Positions 1 to 7,674 of a DNA stretch of 64,000 nucleotides are shown piece by piece. Origin of the DNA: Nonomuraea typhae (GTDB lineage Bacteria; Actinomycetota; Actinomycetes; Streptosporangiales; Streptosporangiaceae); NCBI RefSeq assembly GCF_009760925.1, contig NZ_VRLV01000002.1, forward strand, positions 1 to 64,000, read 5' to 3'. A program made the translations under genes and the position numbers. Position 1 is the stretch's first letter. Each line of letters opens with the position of its first letter. The notes below the pieces were generated by a model. That model made no database searches. It saw only the letters and a program-made list of their open reading frames with translations, and was not told the origin of the DNA.

Positions 1-809
1 ACGCCGTACAGCGCGGTGCACCTCTCCTGCTGCACGGCCTGCAGCGTCGCCTCCGGCGCGAACCCGGCGGCGGGGATCACCACGCACGCCCCGTGCGAGG
101 CGGCGCCCAGATTGCCCATGACCATGCCGAAGCAGTGGTAGAAGGGCACCGGCAGGCAGACCCGGTCGGCCTCGGTGTAGCCCAGCAGTTCACCGACGAA
201 GAAGCCGTTGTTGAGGATGTTGTGATGCGACAGCGTCGCACCCTTGGGGAAACCGGTCGTGCCCGAGGTGTACTGGATGTTGATCGGATCGTCGGCGCTC
301 AGCGACGCCATCCGGGCCCGGACCGCGGCCGGGTCCGCGGGCAGGGCCAGCAGGTCCTCCCAGCTCGGGTCGCCGAGGTAGATCACGTCGGCGAACCCGA
401 TCTCCTCGGCCATGGCCCGGTAGTCGCTGCCCTTGTGCGCCAGCGCGCTGATGAGCAGCCGCAGGCCCGACTGCCTGACCACGTAGGCGAGCTCGTGGGC
501 GCGGTAGGCGGGGTTGACGTTGACCAGGATCGCGCCGATCTTCGCGGTGGCGTACTGGACGATCACCCATTCCGCGCAGTTGGGCGCCCAGATGCCCACC
601 CGGTCACCCTTGGCCACACCCCGGGCGATCAGAGCGGCGGCCAGCCGGTTCACCTCGGCGTCGAGCTCGGCGTAGGTCCACCTGCGACCGGCGGGCACGT
701 CCACCAGAGCCTCGCGACCGCCGAAACGGGCCACCGTACGCTCGAAGTTCGCACCGATCGTCTCGCCGAGCAGCGGGGTCTGCGCTGTGGCGCTGGAGTA
801 GGACAGCAT
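1..809 (-). CDS. Acyl-CoA synthetase (AMP-binding), 3' part outside window
   Basis: This enzyme would activate a fatty or other carboxylic acid with ATP and load it onto CoA. Reading from the ATG at 809, about 269 residues are visible, and the gene runs off the window's left edge. Residues 180-190 (YTSGTTGFPKG) are the AMP-binding P-loop of the ANL superfamily, followed by the usual SHHN. The N-terminus resembles the ACSF2/FadD35-type medium- or long-chain ligases. The C-terminal catalytic lysine domain is not in the window, so activity and substrate cannot be judged. It lies 81 bp downstream of the hydrolase at 891-1955 on the same strand and could be co-transcribed with it. Confidence 0.9.
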   Translation of the reverse strand, partial: MLSYSSATAQTPLLGETIGANFERTVARFGGREALVDVPAGRRWTYAELDAEVNRLAAALIARGVAKGDRVGIWAPNCAEWVIVQYATAKIGAILVNVNPAYRAHELAYVVRQSGLRLLISALAHKGSDYRAMAEEIGFADVIYLGDPSWEDLLALPADPAAVRARMASLSADDPINIQYTSGTTGFPKGATLSHHNILNNGFFVGELLGYTEADRVCLPVPFYHCFGMVMGNLGAASHGACVVIPAAGFAPEATLQAVQQERCTALYG

Positions 810-890
810 GGGTTCAGTGTCCGTCCGGGTGCGCCGCCCGCACCAGTCCGGCCCATGGCCACGGCGTGTCTTCTGTGCTTCAGCACAGGG

Positions 891-1955
891 TCAGCGCAGG
901 GCGTTGGCGATGGCCACGGCGGTGGTGCGCCAGAGGGGGGTGCCGGGGTCGATGACCGCGAAGTGGTCGCCCGACATTTCCAGATATGTCAGGTCGTCGC
1001 CGGATTCCTTGGCCGCCCTGGCGTAGCGGCGGCTGAAGTCGATCAGGTCCAGGTCGTCGCCCCGGCCCTGGACCACGAGCTGGCGCACCTTCAGCGGCAG
1101 CCTGGCCAGCGGGCTGGCCGCGCCGTACACCTCGGCGTCCCCGCCGAGGGCGGCGGCCACCGCGCCCGAGCTCAGCCAGCGGCGATCGCCCTCGACCAGG
1201 TCCAGGACGCCGGCCAGCGAGACCGCCAGCGCCACCCGGGCGCCGTCGGCCGCCGCCCGCAACGCCAGCTGCGCGCCCGCCGAGTGGCCCGCGACCGCCA
1301 CGCGGTCCAGGTCCAGGCGCTCCTCGCCGGCCTCGGCCAGAGCGCCGACCCCGGCCGCGACGTCGGCCGTCGTGGCCTCCCAGCCGTGCAGGTCGGGGCG
1401 GCGGTACTCGAGGTTCCACACCGCGAACCCGCGCCCGACCAGGTCGGCGGCCAGCGGCTCCATGAGGTCGGCCGCCCAGATCGAGCGCCAGTAGCCACCG
1501 TGCACCAGGACGATCACCGGCACGCTCGCCGCCGCGAGGTCCTTCGGCAGGTAGAGCTCGGCCCACTGGTCGGCATGCGCGCCGTACGCGACCCGCCGGG
1601 CGGGGTGCCGTGACCGGTGCACGGCGTGCCTGATCGCCCACGCCAGCCCCTCGACGCCCCGGCCGTGCAGGTGGCGCGCCTCCGCGCCGACGCACACGTC
1701 GTCGGCGCGGGTGAGGTCCAGCCACACCACCGGGCCGGCGAACTCCGCCATCAGCGCCCGCGCCGCGGGCTCCGGCCCCGGGATGACCACCGGCACGCCG
1801 TCGCCCGGCCCGCCCGCAAGCAGTTCGCCGGCCGTACGGGCGTACGTCACGGTCCCGGCCGCGCCGAGCGCCGCGAACTCACGCTCGGCGATCTCCGACA
1901 ACAGCGCGGGATCGGCGACGACACCCGGCCCCACGAGTACCCGCACTTCACTCAC
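891..1955 (-). CDS. Alpha/beta hydrolase with AroQ-like N-terminal domain
   Basis: A 354-residue protein in two parts. Residues about 125-354 form an esterase or kynurenine-formamidase-like alpha/beta hydrolase: oxyanion-hole HGGYW at 152-156, nucleophile elbow GHSAG at 223-227 (Ser225), a candidate acid Asp near 300, and a candidate His at 331 in GDHF. Residues 1-115 look like a worn type II 3-dehydroquinate dehydratase fold: a start like VLVGPG, a middle segment VVIPGPEP where AroQ has its NPGA loop, and a Gly-rich end (GRGVEGLAWAI). The dehydratase active-site Tyr and NHE are not recognisable, so this half is probably non-catalytic. The hydrolase call is firm. The AroQ resemblance is my inference. 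No signal peptide is visible. Confidence 0.85.
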   Translation of the reverse strand: MSEVRVLVGPGVVADPALLSEIAEREFAALGAAGTVTYARTAGELLAGGPGDGVPVVIPGPEPAARALMAEFAGPVVWLDLTRADDVCVGAEARHLHGRGVEGLAWAIRHAVHRSRHPARRVAYGAHADQWAELYLPKDLAAASVPVIVLVHGGYWRSIWAADLMEPLAADLVGRGFAVWNLEYRRPDLHGWEATTADVAAGVGALAEAGEERLDLDRVAVAGHSAGAQLALRAAADGARVALAVSLAGVLDLVEGDRRWLSSGAVAAALGGDAEVYGAASPLARLPLKVRQLVVQGRGDDLDLIDFSRRYARAAKESGDDLTYLEMSGDHFAVIDPGTPLWRTTAVAIANALR

Positions 1956-1973
1956 GGGTTCGACAGTACTTGT

Positions 1974-2354
1974 TCATATACGGGACACGCGAGGGGAGAA
2001 TGACCACACCAGGAGCCAGACGCTGAGCCCGAAAATGCTCACGCCCAGCGGCACGTGCACCGCCGTGGCGCCCGAGCCGCCCGTCATGGACTGCCCGAAA
2101 CCCAGCAGCAGGACCGCGAGCCCGGCCAGCGCCGGCCAGCCCGCCCCGCCGCCCGGCCGCCAGGCCAGCACCCCGGTGACGGCCAGCAGCAGACCGGCCA
2201 CGTGCACGACGCCCGCGCCCATGCCGTGCGCCGCCGTGCCGGCGCCGCTCAGAAGCTGCCCGGCCGTCACCGCCTGCGCCAGCACCGCCAGCGCGTTGAC
2301 CACGATCGCGACCCTGAAGGCGGTGCTGAGCCCGCCGCGCTGCTGGGTTACCAC
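1974..2354 (-). CDS. Small four-helix membrane protein, unknown function
   Basis: A 126-residue protein with about four hydrophobic segments (roughly residues 12-35, 45-65, 72-90 and 100-118) and short charged termini, so an integral membrane protein. The GTG at 2354 is chosen because GAAGGAGA lies 5-6 bases upstream. The longer open frame upstream has no membrane character and overlaps the oxidoreductase gene. I do not recognise a named family. It lies 18 bp upstream of the hydrolase gene on the same strand, so the two may be co-transcribed. Confidence 0.6.
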   Translation of the reverse strand: MVTQQRGGLSTAFRVAIVVNALAVLAQAVTAGQLLSGAGTAAHGMGAGVVHVAGLLLAVTGVLAWRPGGGAGWPALAGLAVLLLGFGQSMTGGSGATAVHVPLGVSIFGLSVWLLVWSFSPRVSRI

Positions 2355-2458
2355 GGATGTCTCCTTCGATCTCGGCTGCGCCCCCAGCCTGGCGCGGCGG
2401 GCGAAACCGGGCATCCGCCCGCCGTCGCGCCCGCCACTACGCCCCAGGGCGTACGCCG

Positions 2459-3070
2459 CTACCCTCCCGTCACGTACTCCAGCGGCGGCACGATCGCCTG
2501 CGCGTCCGCCCCCGTCGCCCACAAGCCGACCATGAACGCCATCGTCGCCTCGGCCAGCGCCGCGCGCTCCAGCCCGCCGCCGTCGACGGGCACGCAGCCC
2601 AGGTCGCCGACCAGCCCGCGCACCGCGGCCACGGCTCCCTCGTCGTCCCCCGACAGGGGTACGGCGAGCGGCCGGCCGCCGAACACCGGCGGCGTCATCC
2701 GCCACACGTCCACGTGGCACAGGTTGAACGCCTTGACCACGTGCGCACCGGTGTCGCGGGCGATGTGCGCGGCCATGTCACGGAGCAGCCTGCCGTCCTC
2801 GACGGCGTTCGTGCAGTCCACCAGCGTCCGGCCGCGCAGCGGCAGGCCCTCGAGCACCTCGTCGGCCGCGTCGTGGAGGACGGCCAGCAGCACGACCTCC
2901 CCGAACTCCGCGGCCTCCCGGAACGTCCCGGCCGCCGCGCCCATGCCCGCCGCCCTGGCGCGGGTCTTCTCCGGATCGCGGCCGCTGATCATGACCGCGT
3001 GCCCGGCCTCGATCCAGCGGGTGCCGAGGGCGTCGGCCATGTTGCCCGCCCCCAGGATTCCGATGCGCAT
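2459..3070 (-). CDS. NAD(P)-binding oxidoreductase, F420-reductase-like (NpdG family)
   Basis: A 203-residue single-domain Rossmann protein. The N-terminus MRIGILGAGNMADALG is a dinucleotide-binding loop, SGRDPEK after the second strand suggests NADP preference, and HVVKAFN is typical of the NADPH:F420 oxidoreductase / coenzyme F420-dependent NADP oxidoreductase family. Many family members of this size are not true Fno enzymes, so the exact redox partner is open. The ATG at 3070 has a purine-rich AGGAAGGGGA upstream. It is divergent from an HxlR-type regulator only 80 bp away, a pairing often seen for redox-responsive regulators and their target enzymes. Confidence 0.75.
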   Translation of the reverse strand: MRIGILGAGNMADALGTRWIEAGHAVMISGRDPEKTRARAAGMGAAAGTFREAAEFGEVVLLAVLHDAADEVLEGLPLRGRTLVDCTNAVEDGRLLRDMAAHIARDTGAHVVKAFNLCHVDVWRMTPPVFGGRPLAVPLSGDDEGAVAAVRGLVGDLGCVPVDGGGLERAALAEATMAFMVGLWATGADAQAIVPPLEYVTGG

Positions 3071-3150
3071 CGCGCGTCCCCTTCCTCTTTCCGATAGGAA
3101 GAAGCTAGAGAGACGACCACTAACCATTCGGTGCCCGGGGAGGGCGTAGC

Positions 3151-3480
3151 GTGTTCCTCGCTGACTGCCAGGCTCGGCTGGCCTTCGACCTGCTGGGCAA
3201 CACATGGAACGCCGTGCTGCTCTGGTCGTTGCGCCATGGGCCGCGGCGGCCGTCCCGGTTGCGGGCCGAGGTGGGCGGGATCAGCGCGAAGGTGCTCAAC
3301 GAGACCTTGCGCCGCCTGGAGTTCAACGGGCTGGTGGCCCGTGACAGCAGGCCGGGGCGGGCCGAGTACTCACTGACCGAGCTGGGCCGCAGCCTCCTGG
3401 GCCCCATCGAGTCCTTCGGGCAGTGGGCCGCCGACCATGCCGACGAGGTGCTGGCCGCCCAGGACGCGGCCGGACGCTGA
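3151..3480 (+). CDS. HxlR-family transcriptional regulator
   Basis: A 109-residue winged-helix protein covering the whole HxlR domain: a start CQARLAFDLLGNTW, the recognition segment GGISAKVLNETLRRLEFNGLV, and the wing YSLTELGRSLLGP. Family members usually begin with a redox-active Cys. Here Cys6 is in that position. GTG at 3151 is the only start that gives the normal family length. It probably controls the divergent NAD(P)-binding oxidoreductase. The 80-bp gap holds a short inverted repeat (CTTCC at 3081 with GGAAG about 11 bases on), but I cannot pick the operator with confidence. Confidence 0.85.
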   Translation: MFLADCQARLAFDLLGNTWNAVLLWSLRHGPRRPSRLRAEVGGISAKVLNETLRRLEFNGLVARDSRPGRAEYSLTELGRSLLGPIESFGQWAADHADEVLAAQDAAGR

Positions 3481-3486
3481 GCCGGG

Positions 3487-3957
3487 TCAGGCGCGCATCT
3501 CGGAGGGCAGCCGGGTCTCGGCGTCCAGGAGTTCGACGCCCAGCAGTTCACCCGTCGCGGCGAAGTCCAGGACCACGTCGTCGGCCACGGCCTGCCGTAC
3601 CGCCTCGCCGGGGGCGACCTCCCGCTTCATCGCGATATAGGCGGCGTTGACGTCCCTGTCCAGGGTGACGTACACGGTCCGCGGCCCGTCGTCCTCCTCG
3701 TCCCACGACAGCAGCCCCTCCCGCCCCTCGGGCGAGCCGGCCACGGCGCTGCGCAACATGCTCAGCACGAGCTCCACCACCTGCACCGCGTCGGACCCGG
3801 TGACCTTCCGCTCGTGCTCCCACCCGTCCAGCCCGTCGATGCGGTACGGGCACGACCACTCGCCCGTCGGCTCCTCGTACGGCAGGCCGATGGTGATCGT
3901 CACCTCCCGGGGCGGCAGGGTACGCAGCGTGAGCGTGCGACTGGCGATCTCGTACAT
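3487..3957 (-). CDS. DUF6968-DUF2283 fusion protein
   Basis: A 156-residue soluble protein of unknown function in two halves. Residues 1-95 (starting MYEIASRTLTLRT, with an acidic, tryptophan-containing beta-rich stretch) resemble the DUF6968 group. Residues about 98-150 match DUF2283 well: YVTLDRDVNAAYIAMKR, then DDVVLDFAATGELLGVELLDA. DUF2283 domains normally stand alone as proteins of 60-70 residues, so the fusion is unusual. The gene is convergent with the HxlR gene, 6 bp away, and has no obvious functional partner. Family assignment of the N-terminal half is from memory of its look. Confidence 0.65.
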   Translation of the reverse strand: MYEIASRTLTLRTLPPREVTITIGLPYEEPTGEWSCPYRIDGLDGWEHERKVTGSDAVQVVELVLSMLRSAVAGSPEGREGLLSWDEEDDGPRTVYVTLDRDVNAAYIAMKREVAPGEAVRQAVADDVVLDFAATGELLGVELLDAETRLPSEMRA

Positions 3958-4071
3958 GCCTGCGATCTACCCATCACCCACCAGCCGGAAGACTGGCACG
4001 GTCAAGAGACTTGACCCCACGCCATAGGCCCATCCGCGGCTGGTGTCCATACCCCCTCGGACTGAATCCAT

Positions 4072-4090
4072 GCTTCACGCCCCGTGAAGC
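4072..4090. promoter_or_regulatory. Perfect palindrome in pyrF promoter region
   Basis: GCTTCACGCCCCGTGAAGC has 8-bp arms around a 3-base centre and ends 33 bp before the pyrF start. A TAGGCT (4094-4099) just after it could be a -10 box, which would put the palindrome over the promoter spacer or -35. It could be an operator or an RNA hairpin. The regulator is unknown. Confidence 0.45.
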
Positions 4091-4122
4091 GGTTAGGCTG
4101 CCGCGCGTAAGGGGGGATCACC

Positions 4123-4935
4123 ATGAGAGAAGAGACGTTCGGTGCACGTCTGCGCACCCAGCTGGATAAATACGGGCCGTTGTGCGTCGGCATCGACCCG
4201 AGCCCGGGGCTCCTGCACGCGTGGGGGCTCGACGATTCACCCGCCGGACTGGAACGCTTCAGCCGTACCGTGGTGGAGGAGATCGCCGACATCGCCGGGG
4301 TGGCCAAGCCGCAGTCCGCGTTCTACGAACGCTGGGGCAGCCGGGGCATCGCGATCCTGGAGCACACGATCGAGGACCTCAGAGCCGCCGGCCCGCTGGT
4401 CATCCTGGACGCCAAACGCGGCGACGTGGAGCATACGATGGCCGCCTACGCCGAGGCATACCTGGACCCCGGCAGTCCCATGGCGGCCGACGCCCTGACC
4501 GTGAGCCCGTACCTCGGTACCGAGGCCCTCGCCCCCGCGATCGACCACGCCCGCCTGCACGACGCCGGCCTGTTCATCCTGGCCCGCACCTCCAATCCGC
4601 AGGCCGCGCACCTCCAGCGGCAGGTCGCCGCCCAGATCTTCGGCACCGTCGCCGCGGCCAACCGGGCCCAGACGCCCCTCGGCTCGATCGGCGTCCTGGT
4701 GGGCGCCACGGTCGCGGACCCGGAGTACGACCTGTCCCGCCTGAACGGACCCATCCTGGCTCCCGGCCTCGGCGCCCAGGGCGCCACCCCGGCCGATCTG
4801 GCCCGCCTGTTCGCCCCGGTACGGCAGGCGGTCATCCCGTCGGTCTCGCGGGCCGCGACCCTCGACCCCACCAGGATCCGGGAGACGGTGCTGCGCTACC
4901 GCGACGAGTGCGCCCACCACCTGTCGGGCCAGTAG
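4123..4935 (+). CDS. pyrF: Orotidine 5'-phosphate decarboxylase, actinobacterial type
   Basis: This enzyme catalyses the last step of de novo UMP synthesis, decarboxylating OMP. The 270-residue length and sequence fit the longer subfamily 2 (Mycobacterium-type) PyrF. The signature LDAKRGD is at 95-101 with the catalytic Lys98 and flanking Asp residues, GVAKPQSAFYE at 59-69 is the second conserved block, and APGLGAQG near residue 220 is the phosphate-binding loop. ATG at 4123 follows AGGGGGGATCACC. In many actinobacteria pyrF follows carB/pyrD and precedes mihF-gmk. Here it is alone, and the only mihF seen is 17.6 kb away. Confidence 0.95.
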   Translation: MREETFGARLRTQLDKYGPLCVGIDPSPGLLHAWGLDDSPAGLERFSRTVVEEIADIAGVAKPQSAFYERWGSRGIAILEHTIEDLRAAGPLVILDAKRGDVEHTMAAYAEAYLDPGSPMAADALTVSPYLGTEALAPAIDHARLHDAGLFILARTSNPQAAHLQRQVAAQIFGTVAAANRAQTPLGSIGVLVGATVADPEYDLSRLNGPILAPGLGAQGATPADLARLFAPVRQAVIPSVSRAATLDPTRIRETVLRYRDECAHHLSGQ

Positions 4936-4980
4936 CGTCCTGACTTTGGGTCTTGCGCACTTCCCGCACAGCGGTTAATT

Positions 4981-4999
4981 CTTAGGAAACTTTCCTAAG
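4981..4999. promoter_or_regulatory. 19-bp perfect palindrome upstream of chitinase
   Basis: CTTAGGAAACTTTCCTAAG is a perfect 9-1-9 palindrome in an AT-rich patch, 32 bp before the chitinase start. Its position and symmetry suggest an operator for the chitinase. Palindromes of this look are found before secreted glycoside hydrolases of actinomycetes and may be bound by ROK- or similar repressors. The binding protein is inference. Confidence 0.6.
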
Positions 5000-5031
5000 C
5001 ATTTCCCCCCAGATGCGAGGAAGTGGTACAC

Positions 5032-6087
5032 GTGCAACGACTCCTGGCCCCATTGCTCGCCCTCCTGGTGGCGGCGGGGGCACTGGCCGTGGTCGTGCCG
5101 GCCGCCGCCGGCGCGGCCGCGTGCGCGACCCCGTGGAGCGCCTCGGCCGTCTACAACGGCGGCGCGGTCGTCTCCCACAACGGGCACAACTGGTCCGCCA
5201 AGTGGTGGACCCAGAACGAGACCCCGGGCAACGCCGGCGTCTGGGCCGACCAGGGCAGCTGCGGTGGAGGTGGCGGCGGTGGAACGTCCTGCGATTATCC
5301 GAACTGGGCCGCCGGGCAGTGGTACCCGGCCGGCAGCATCGTCCGGTACACCGACGGCGCCTATTACCTCGCCGTCCACGAGAACCCGGGATACGACCCG
5401 GTGATCAGCCACTGGTACTGGGACCCGTACACCTGCGGCGGCGGCCCCACCGACCCGCCCGACCCGTCGGGCTTCGTGGTGAGCGAGGCTCAGTTCAACC
5501 AGATGTTCCCGAGCCGGAATTCCTTCTACACCTACAGCGGCCTGACCACGGCCATGGGCGCCTTCCCCGCCTTCGCCAAGACGGGCAGCGACACGATCAG
5601 GAAGCAGGAGGCGGCCGCGTTCCTGGCCAACGTCAACCACGAGACCGGCGGCCTGGTGCACATCGTCGAGCAGAACACCGCCAACTACCCGCACTACTGC
5701 GACCGGAGCCAGTCCTACGGCTGCCCCGCCGGGCAGGCGGCCTACTACGGGCGCGGTCCCATCCAGCTGAGCTGGAACTTCAACTACAAGGCGGCCGGCG
5801 ACGCGCTCGGGCTGCCGCTGCTGACCAACCCGTGGCTGGTGCAGCAGGACGCGGCCGTGGCCTGGAAGACGGCGCTGTGGTACTGGATGACCCAGAACGG
5901 CCCCGGCACCATGACGGCCCACAACGCGATGGTCAACAGCCGCGGCTTCGGCGAGACCATCCGCAGCATCAACGGCAGCCTGGAATGCAACGGCGGCAAC
6001 CCCGGCCAGGTCCAGAGCCGGGTCAACGCCTACCAGCGCTTCACCCAGATCCTCGGCGTGAGCCCCGGCGGGAACCTGACCTGCTGA
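5032..6087 (+). CDS. Secreted GH19 chitinase with two CBM5/12-type chitin-binding domains
   Basis: A 351-residue extracellular enzyme that should cleave chitin internally. GTG at 5032 is chosen because GAGGAAG sits about 8 bases upstream. An in-frame GTG at 5023 lies on top of that site. Residues 1-29 are a signal peptide ending near AGAAA. Two small aromatic-rich CBM5/12-like modules follow (about 31-76 and 86-137), each with a W-x(4-6)-Y and a final W-x-D/Y-x-x-x-C, joined by Gly-rich and Thr-Pro linkers. The GH19 domain fills the rest: NVNHETGG holds the catalytic Glu, and YYGRGPIQLSWNFNY is the substrate-cleft block. Paired cysteines are typical of the family. Confidence 0.93.
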   Translation: MQRLLAPLLALLVAAGALAVVVPAAAGAAACATPWSASAVYNGGAVVSHNGHNWSAKWWTQNETPGNAGVWADQGSCGGGGGGGTSCDYPNWAAGQWYPAGSIVRYTDGAYYLAVHENPGYDPVISHWYWDPYTCGGGPTDPPDPSGFVVSEAQFNQMFPSRNSFYTYSGLTTAMGAFPAFAKTGSDTIRKQEAAAFLANVNHETGGLVHIVEQNTANYPHYCDRSQSYGCPAGQAAYYGRGPIQLSWNFNYKAAGDALGLPLLTNPWLVQQDAAVAWKTALWYWMTQNGPGTMTAHNAMVNSRGFGETIRSINGSLECNGGNPGQVQSRVNAYQRFTQILGVSPGGNLTC

Positions 6088-6098
6088 TCGGCCGAGGT

Positions 6099-6125
6099 GC
6101 GCCCCCGCCGTGACGGCGGGGGCGC
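6099..6125. terminator. GC-rich hairpin between convergent genes
   Basis: A 12-bp perfect stem (GCGCCCCCGCCG with CGGCGGGGGCGC) and a TGA loop, located 11 bp after the chitinase stop and just before the end of the opposing regulator gene. It can serve both strands. There is no U-tract, as is usual in high-GC actinomycetes. Confidence 0.75.
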
Positions 6126-6127
6126 CG

Positions 6128-6655
6128 TCACGTCTCGAGGGGGAAGTGGATGGGGCTGAGCAGGTAGCGGCGCCGGTCCGGGGTGGCGGCGTTGCGGATC
6201 ACGGGGAGGATGGCGGCGCGGAGCCCGGCGATGAGCTCGTCGAGCTCCTCCGGGGTGAGCCAGAGGGCGTGCTGGCGGTAGCCGACCGCGTCGGCGACCG
6301 GGTCGGCGCCGTCGCGGCCGACGTAGGCGCTGAACTCGGCGAGCAGCGTGGCGATGGCGGCGGTGAACACGCGGCGCTGGTCGTCGGGGCTCAGCCCGGC
6401 CATGGCGGAGGTGTCGACGAAGGCGCGGTCGCGGCGCAGGCGGTACCTGCGTTCCACGGCGCCCCTGATGCGCTCCTCGCCGTCGATCTCCAGGACTCCG
6501 GCGTCGGCCAGGACGCTCACCTGCCGGTAGACGGTGGCCTTGGAGACGTCGGAGATCAGCTCGGCGAGCTGGGCGGTGGTGACGACCCGCTGACCGGCCA
6601 TGGCGTGCACGATGCGCAGCCGTACCGGGTGGGCGAAGAGTTCCAAGGCATCCAT
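6128..6655 (-). CDS. ArsR-like winged-helix transcriptional regulator
   Basis: A 175-residue regulator. Residues 1-75 form an ArsR-type winged helix (LFAHPVRLRIVHAM, then ISDVSKATVYRQVSVLADAGVLEI). The remaining 100 residues are a helical effector or dimerisation domain (FVDTSAMAGLSPDDQRRVF, then LTPEELDELIAGLRAAI) like that of small helix-turn-helix regulators paired with hydrolases or efflux pumps. No ArsR metal-binding Cys box is seen. It is divergent from the hydrolase at 6730, with two copies of a 14-bp palindrome between them, so autoregulation plus control of the hydrolase is likely. Confidence 0.8.
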   Translation of the reverse strand: MDALELFAHPVRLRIVHAMAGQRVVTTAQLAELISDVSKATVYRQVSVLADAGVLEIDGEERIRGAVERRYRLRRDRAFVDTSAMAGLSPDDQRRVFTAAIATLLAEFSAYVGRDGADPVADAVGYRQHALWLTPEELDELIAGLRAAILPVIRNAATPDRRRYLLSPIHFPLET

Positions 6656-6675
6656 CCCCCTATTATCTCACGTCA

Positions 6676-6708
6676 TGCGAACGTTCGCATCACTTGCGAA
6701 CGTTCGCA
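6676..6708. promoter_or_regulatory. Two identical 14-bp operator palindromes
   Basis: TGCGAACGTTCGCA occurs at 6676-6689 and again at 6695-6708, each perfectly symmetric, with centres 19 bp apart. They fill the gap between the divergent ArsR-like regulator (start 6655) and the hydrolase (start 6730). Two exact copies in a 75-bp spacer are very unlikely by chance. They are the natural candidate binding sites of the 6128-6655 protein. Confidence 0.75.
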
Positions 6709-6729
6709 GTGGGCGATAACGTGACGGCC

Positions 6730-7668
6730 ATGCGACCCGACATATCGCGAAAAGAACTGATTCTTGATGGTCGCCTTCACGGCACCCTGACCACGCCCCC
6801 GGGCGAGGGCCCGCACCCGGCCGCGCTCATCCTCATGCCCGGCAAGCTCGACCGCGACGGCAACCTCGGCAAAGGCCGCATCGACCTGGGCCCCGCCCTG
6901 GCCACGGCCCTGGCCGAGCGCGGCGTGGCCGCCTACCGCTACGACCGCCGCGGCGTCGGCGCCACCCCCGGCGACTGGATGGCCACGGGCTTCCACGAGC
7001 ATCGCCAGGACGCGGCCACGGCGCTGCGCGAGCTCGCGAAACTCCCCGGCATCGGCCCGGTCGGCGCCATCGGCTACAGCGAGGGCGCCCTGCACGCGGC
7101 GGCTCTCGGCGCGCGCGAGGGCGCGGCGGCCGTGGTGATGATCTCCGGACACGCCAAGACCGGTGAGGAGACCCTCCTGTGGTGGGCGGCGGGCAAGGAC
7201 GCCGAGGGCCTGTCCTGGCCCCTGAAGCTGGTGGCTCTGCTGCTGGGGCGGAGCACCATGCGCGGCCTGGCCGCCAAGATGGCCGCGAAGCTCAAGGCGA
7301 CCAAGGGCGACGTGGCCCGCCTGTACGGAGTCAGGCTCGGGGCGCGGTCCATGCGGGAGTTCCTGGTCTACGACCCCAAGAAGGACCTGTCCGAGGTCCG
7401 GGTGCCGCTGCTGGCCCTCACGGGCGCCAAGGACGTGCAGGTCGACCCGGCCGACCTCGAAACCATCGCGGACGTGGTGCCGGGCCCGGCCGAGACGCGC
7501 CGGGTGCCCGACCTCACGCACCTACTGCGCCGCGACCCCGGCCCGGCCACCCAGCGCACGTACGGCCGGCAGTACGGCGAGCCGGTCGACGCCGGACTCG
7601 TCGAGGAGGTGGCCGCCTGGACCGCCCAGCGCCTCGGGGCCGGCAGCCCCGCCGGCGGGAGCAGGTGA
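6730..7668 (+). CDS. Alpha/beta hydrolase (dienelactone-hydrolase/serine-esterase type)
   Basis: About 312 residues from the ATG at 6730. Earlier in-frame TTG (6694) and GTG (6721) starts exist, but the TTG lies inside the operator region. The N-terminal half has LILMPGKLDRDGN in place of the usual HGxGG oxyanion loop, then YRYDRRGVGAT. The nucleophile elbow is GYSEGA, with the acidic residue near GAKDVQVD and the catalytic His in PDLTHLLRRDPG. There is no signal peptide. Such cytosolic esterases act on small acyl or lactone substrates. The natural substrate cannot be read from the sequence. Expression is probably repressed by the divergent ArsR-like protein. Confidence 0.8.
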   Translation: MRPDISRKELILDGRLHGTLTTPPGEGPHPAALILMPGKLDRDGNLGKGRIDLGPALATALAERGVAAYRYDRRGVGATPGDWMATGFHEHRQDAATALRELAKLPGIGPVGAIGYSEGALHAAALGAREGAAAVVMISGHAKTGEETLLWWAAGKDAEGLSWPLKLVALLLGRSTMRGLAAKMAAKLKATKGDVARLYGVRLGARSMREFLVYDPKKDLSEVRVPLLALTGAKDVQVDPADLETIADVVPGPAETRRVPDLTHLLRRDPGPATQRTYGRQYGEPVDAGLVEEVAAWTAQRLGAGSPAGGSR

Positions 7669-7674
7669 GCCGCG

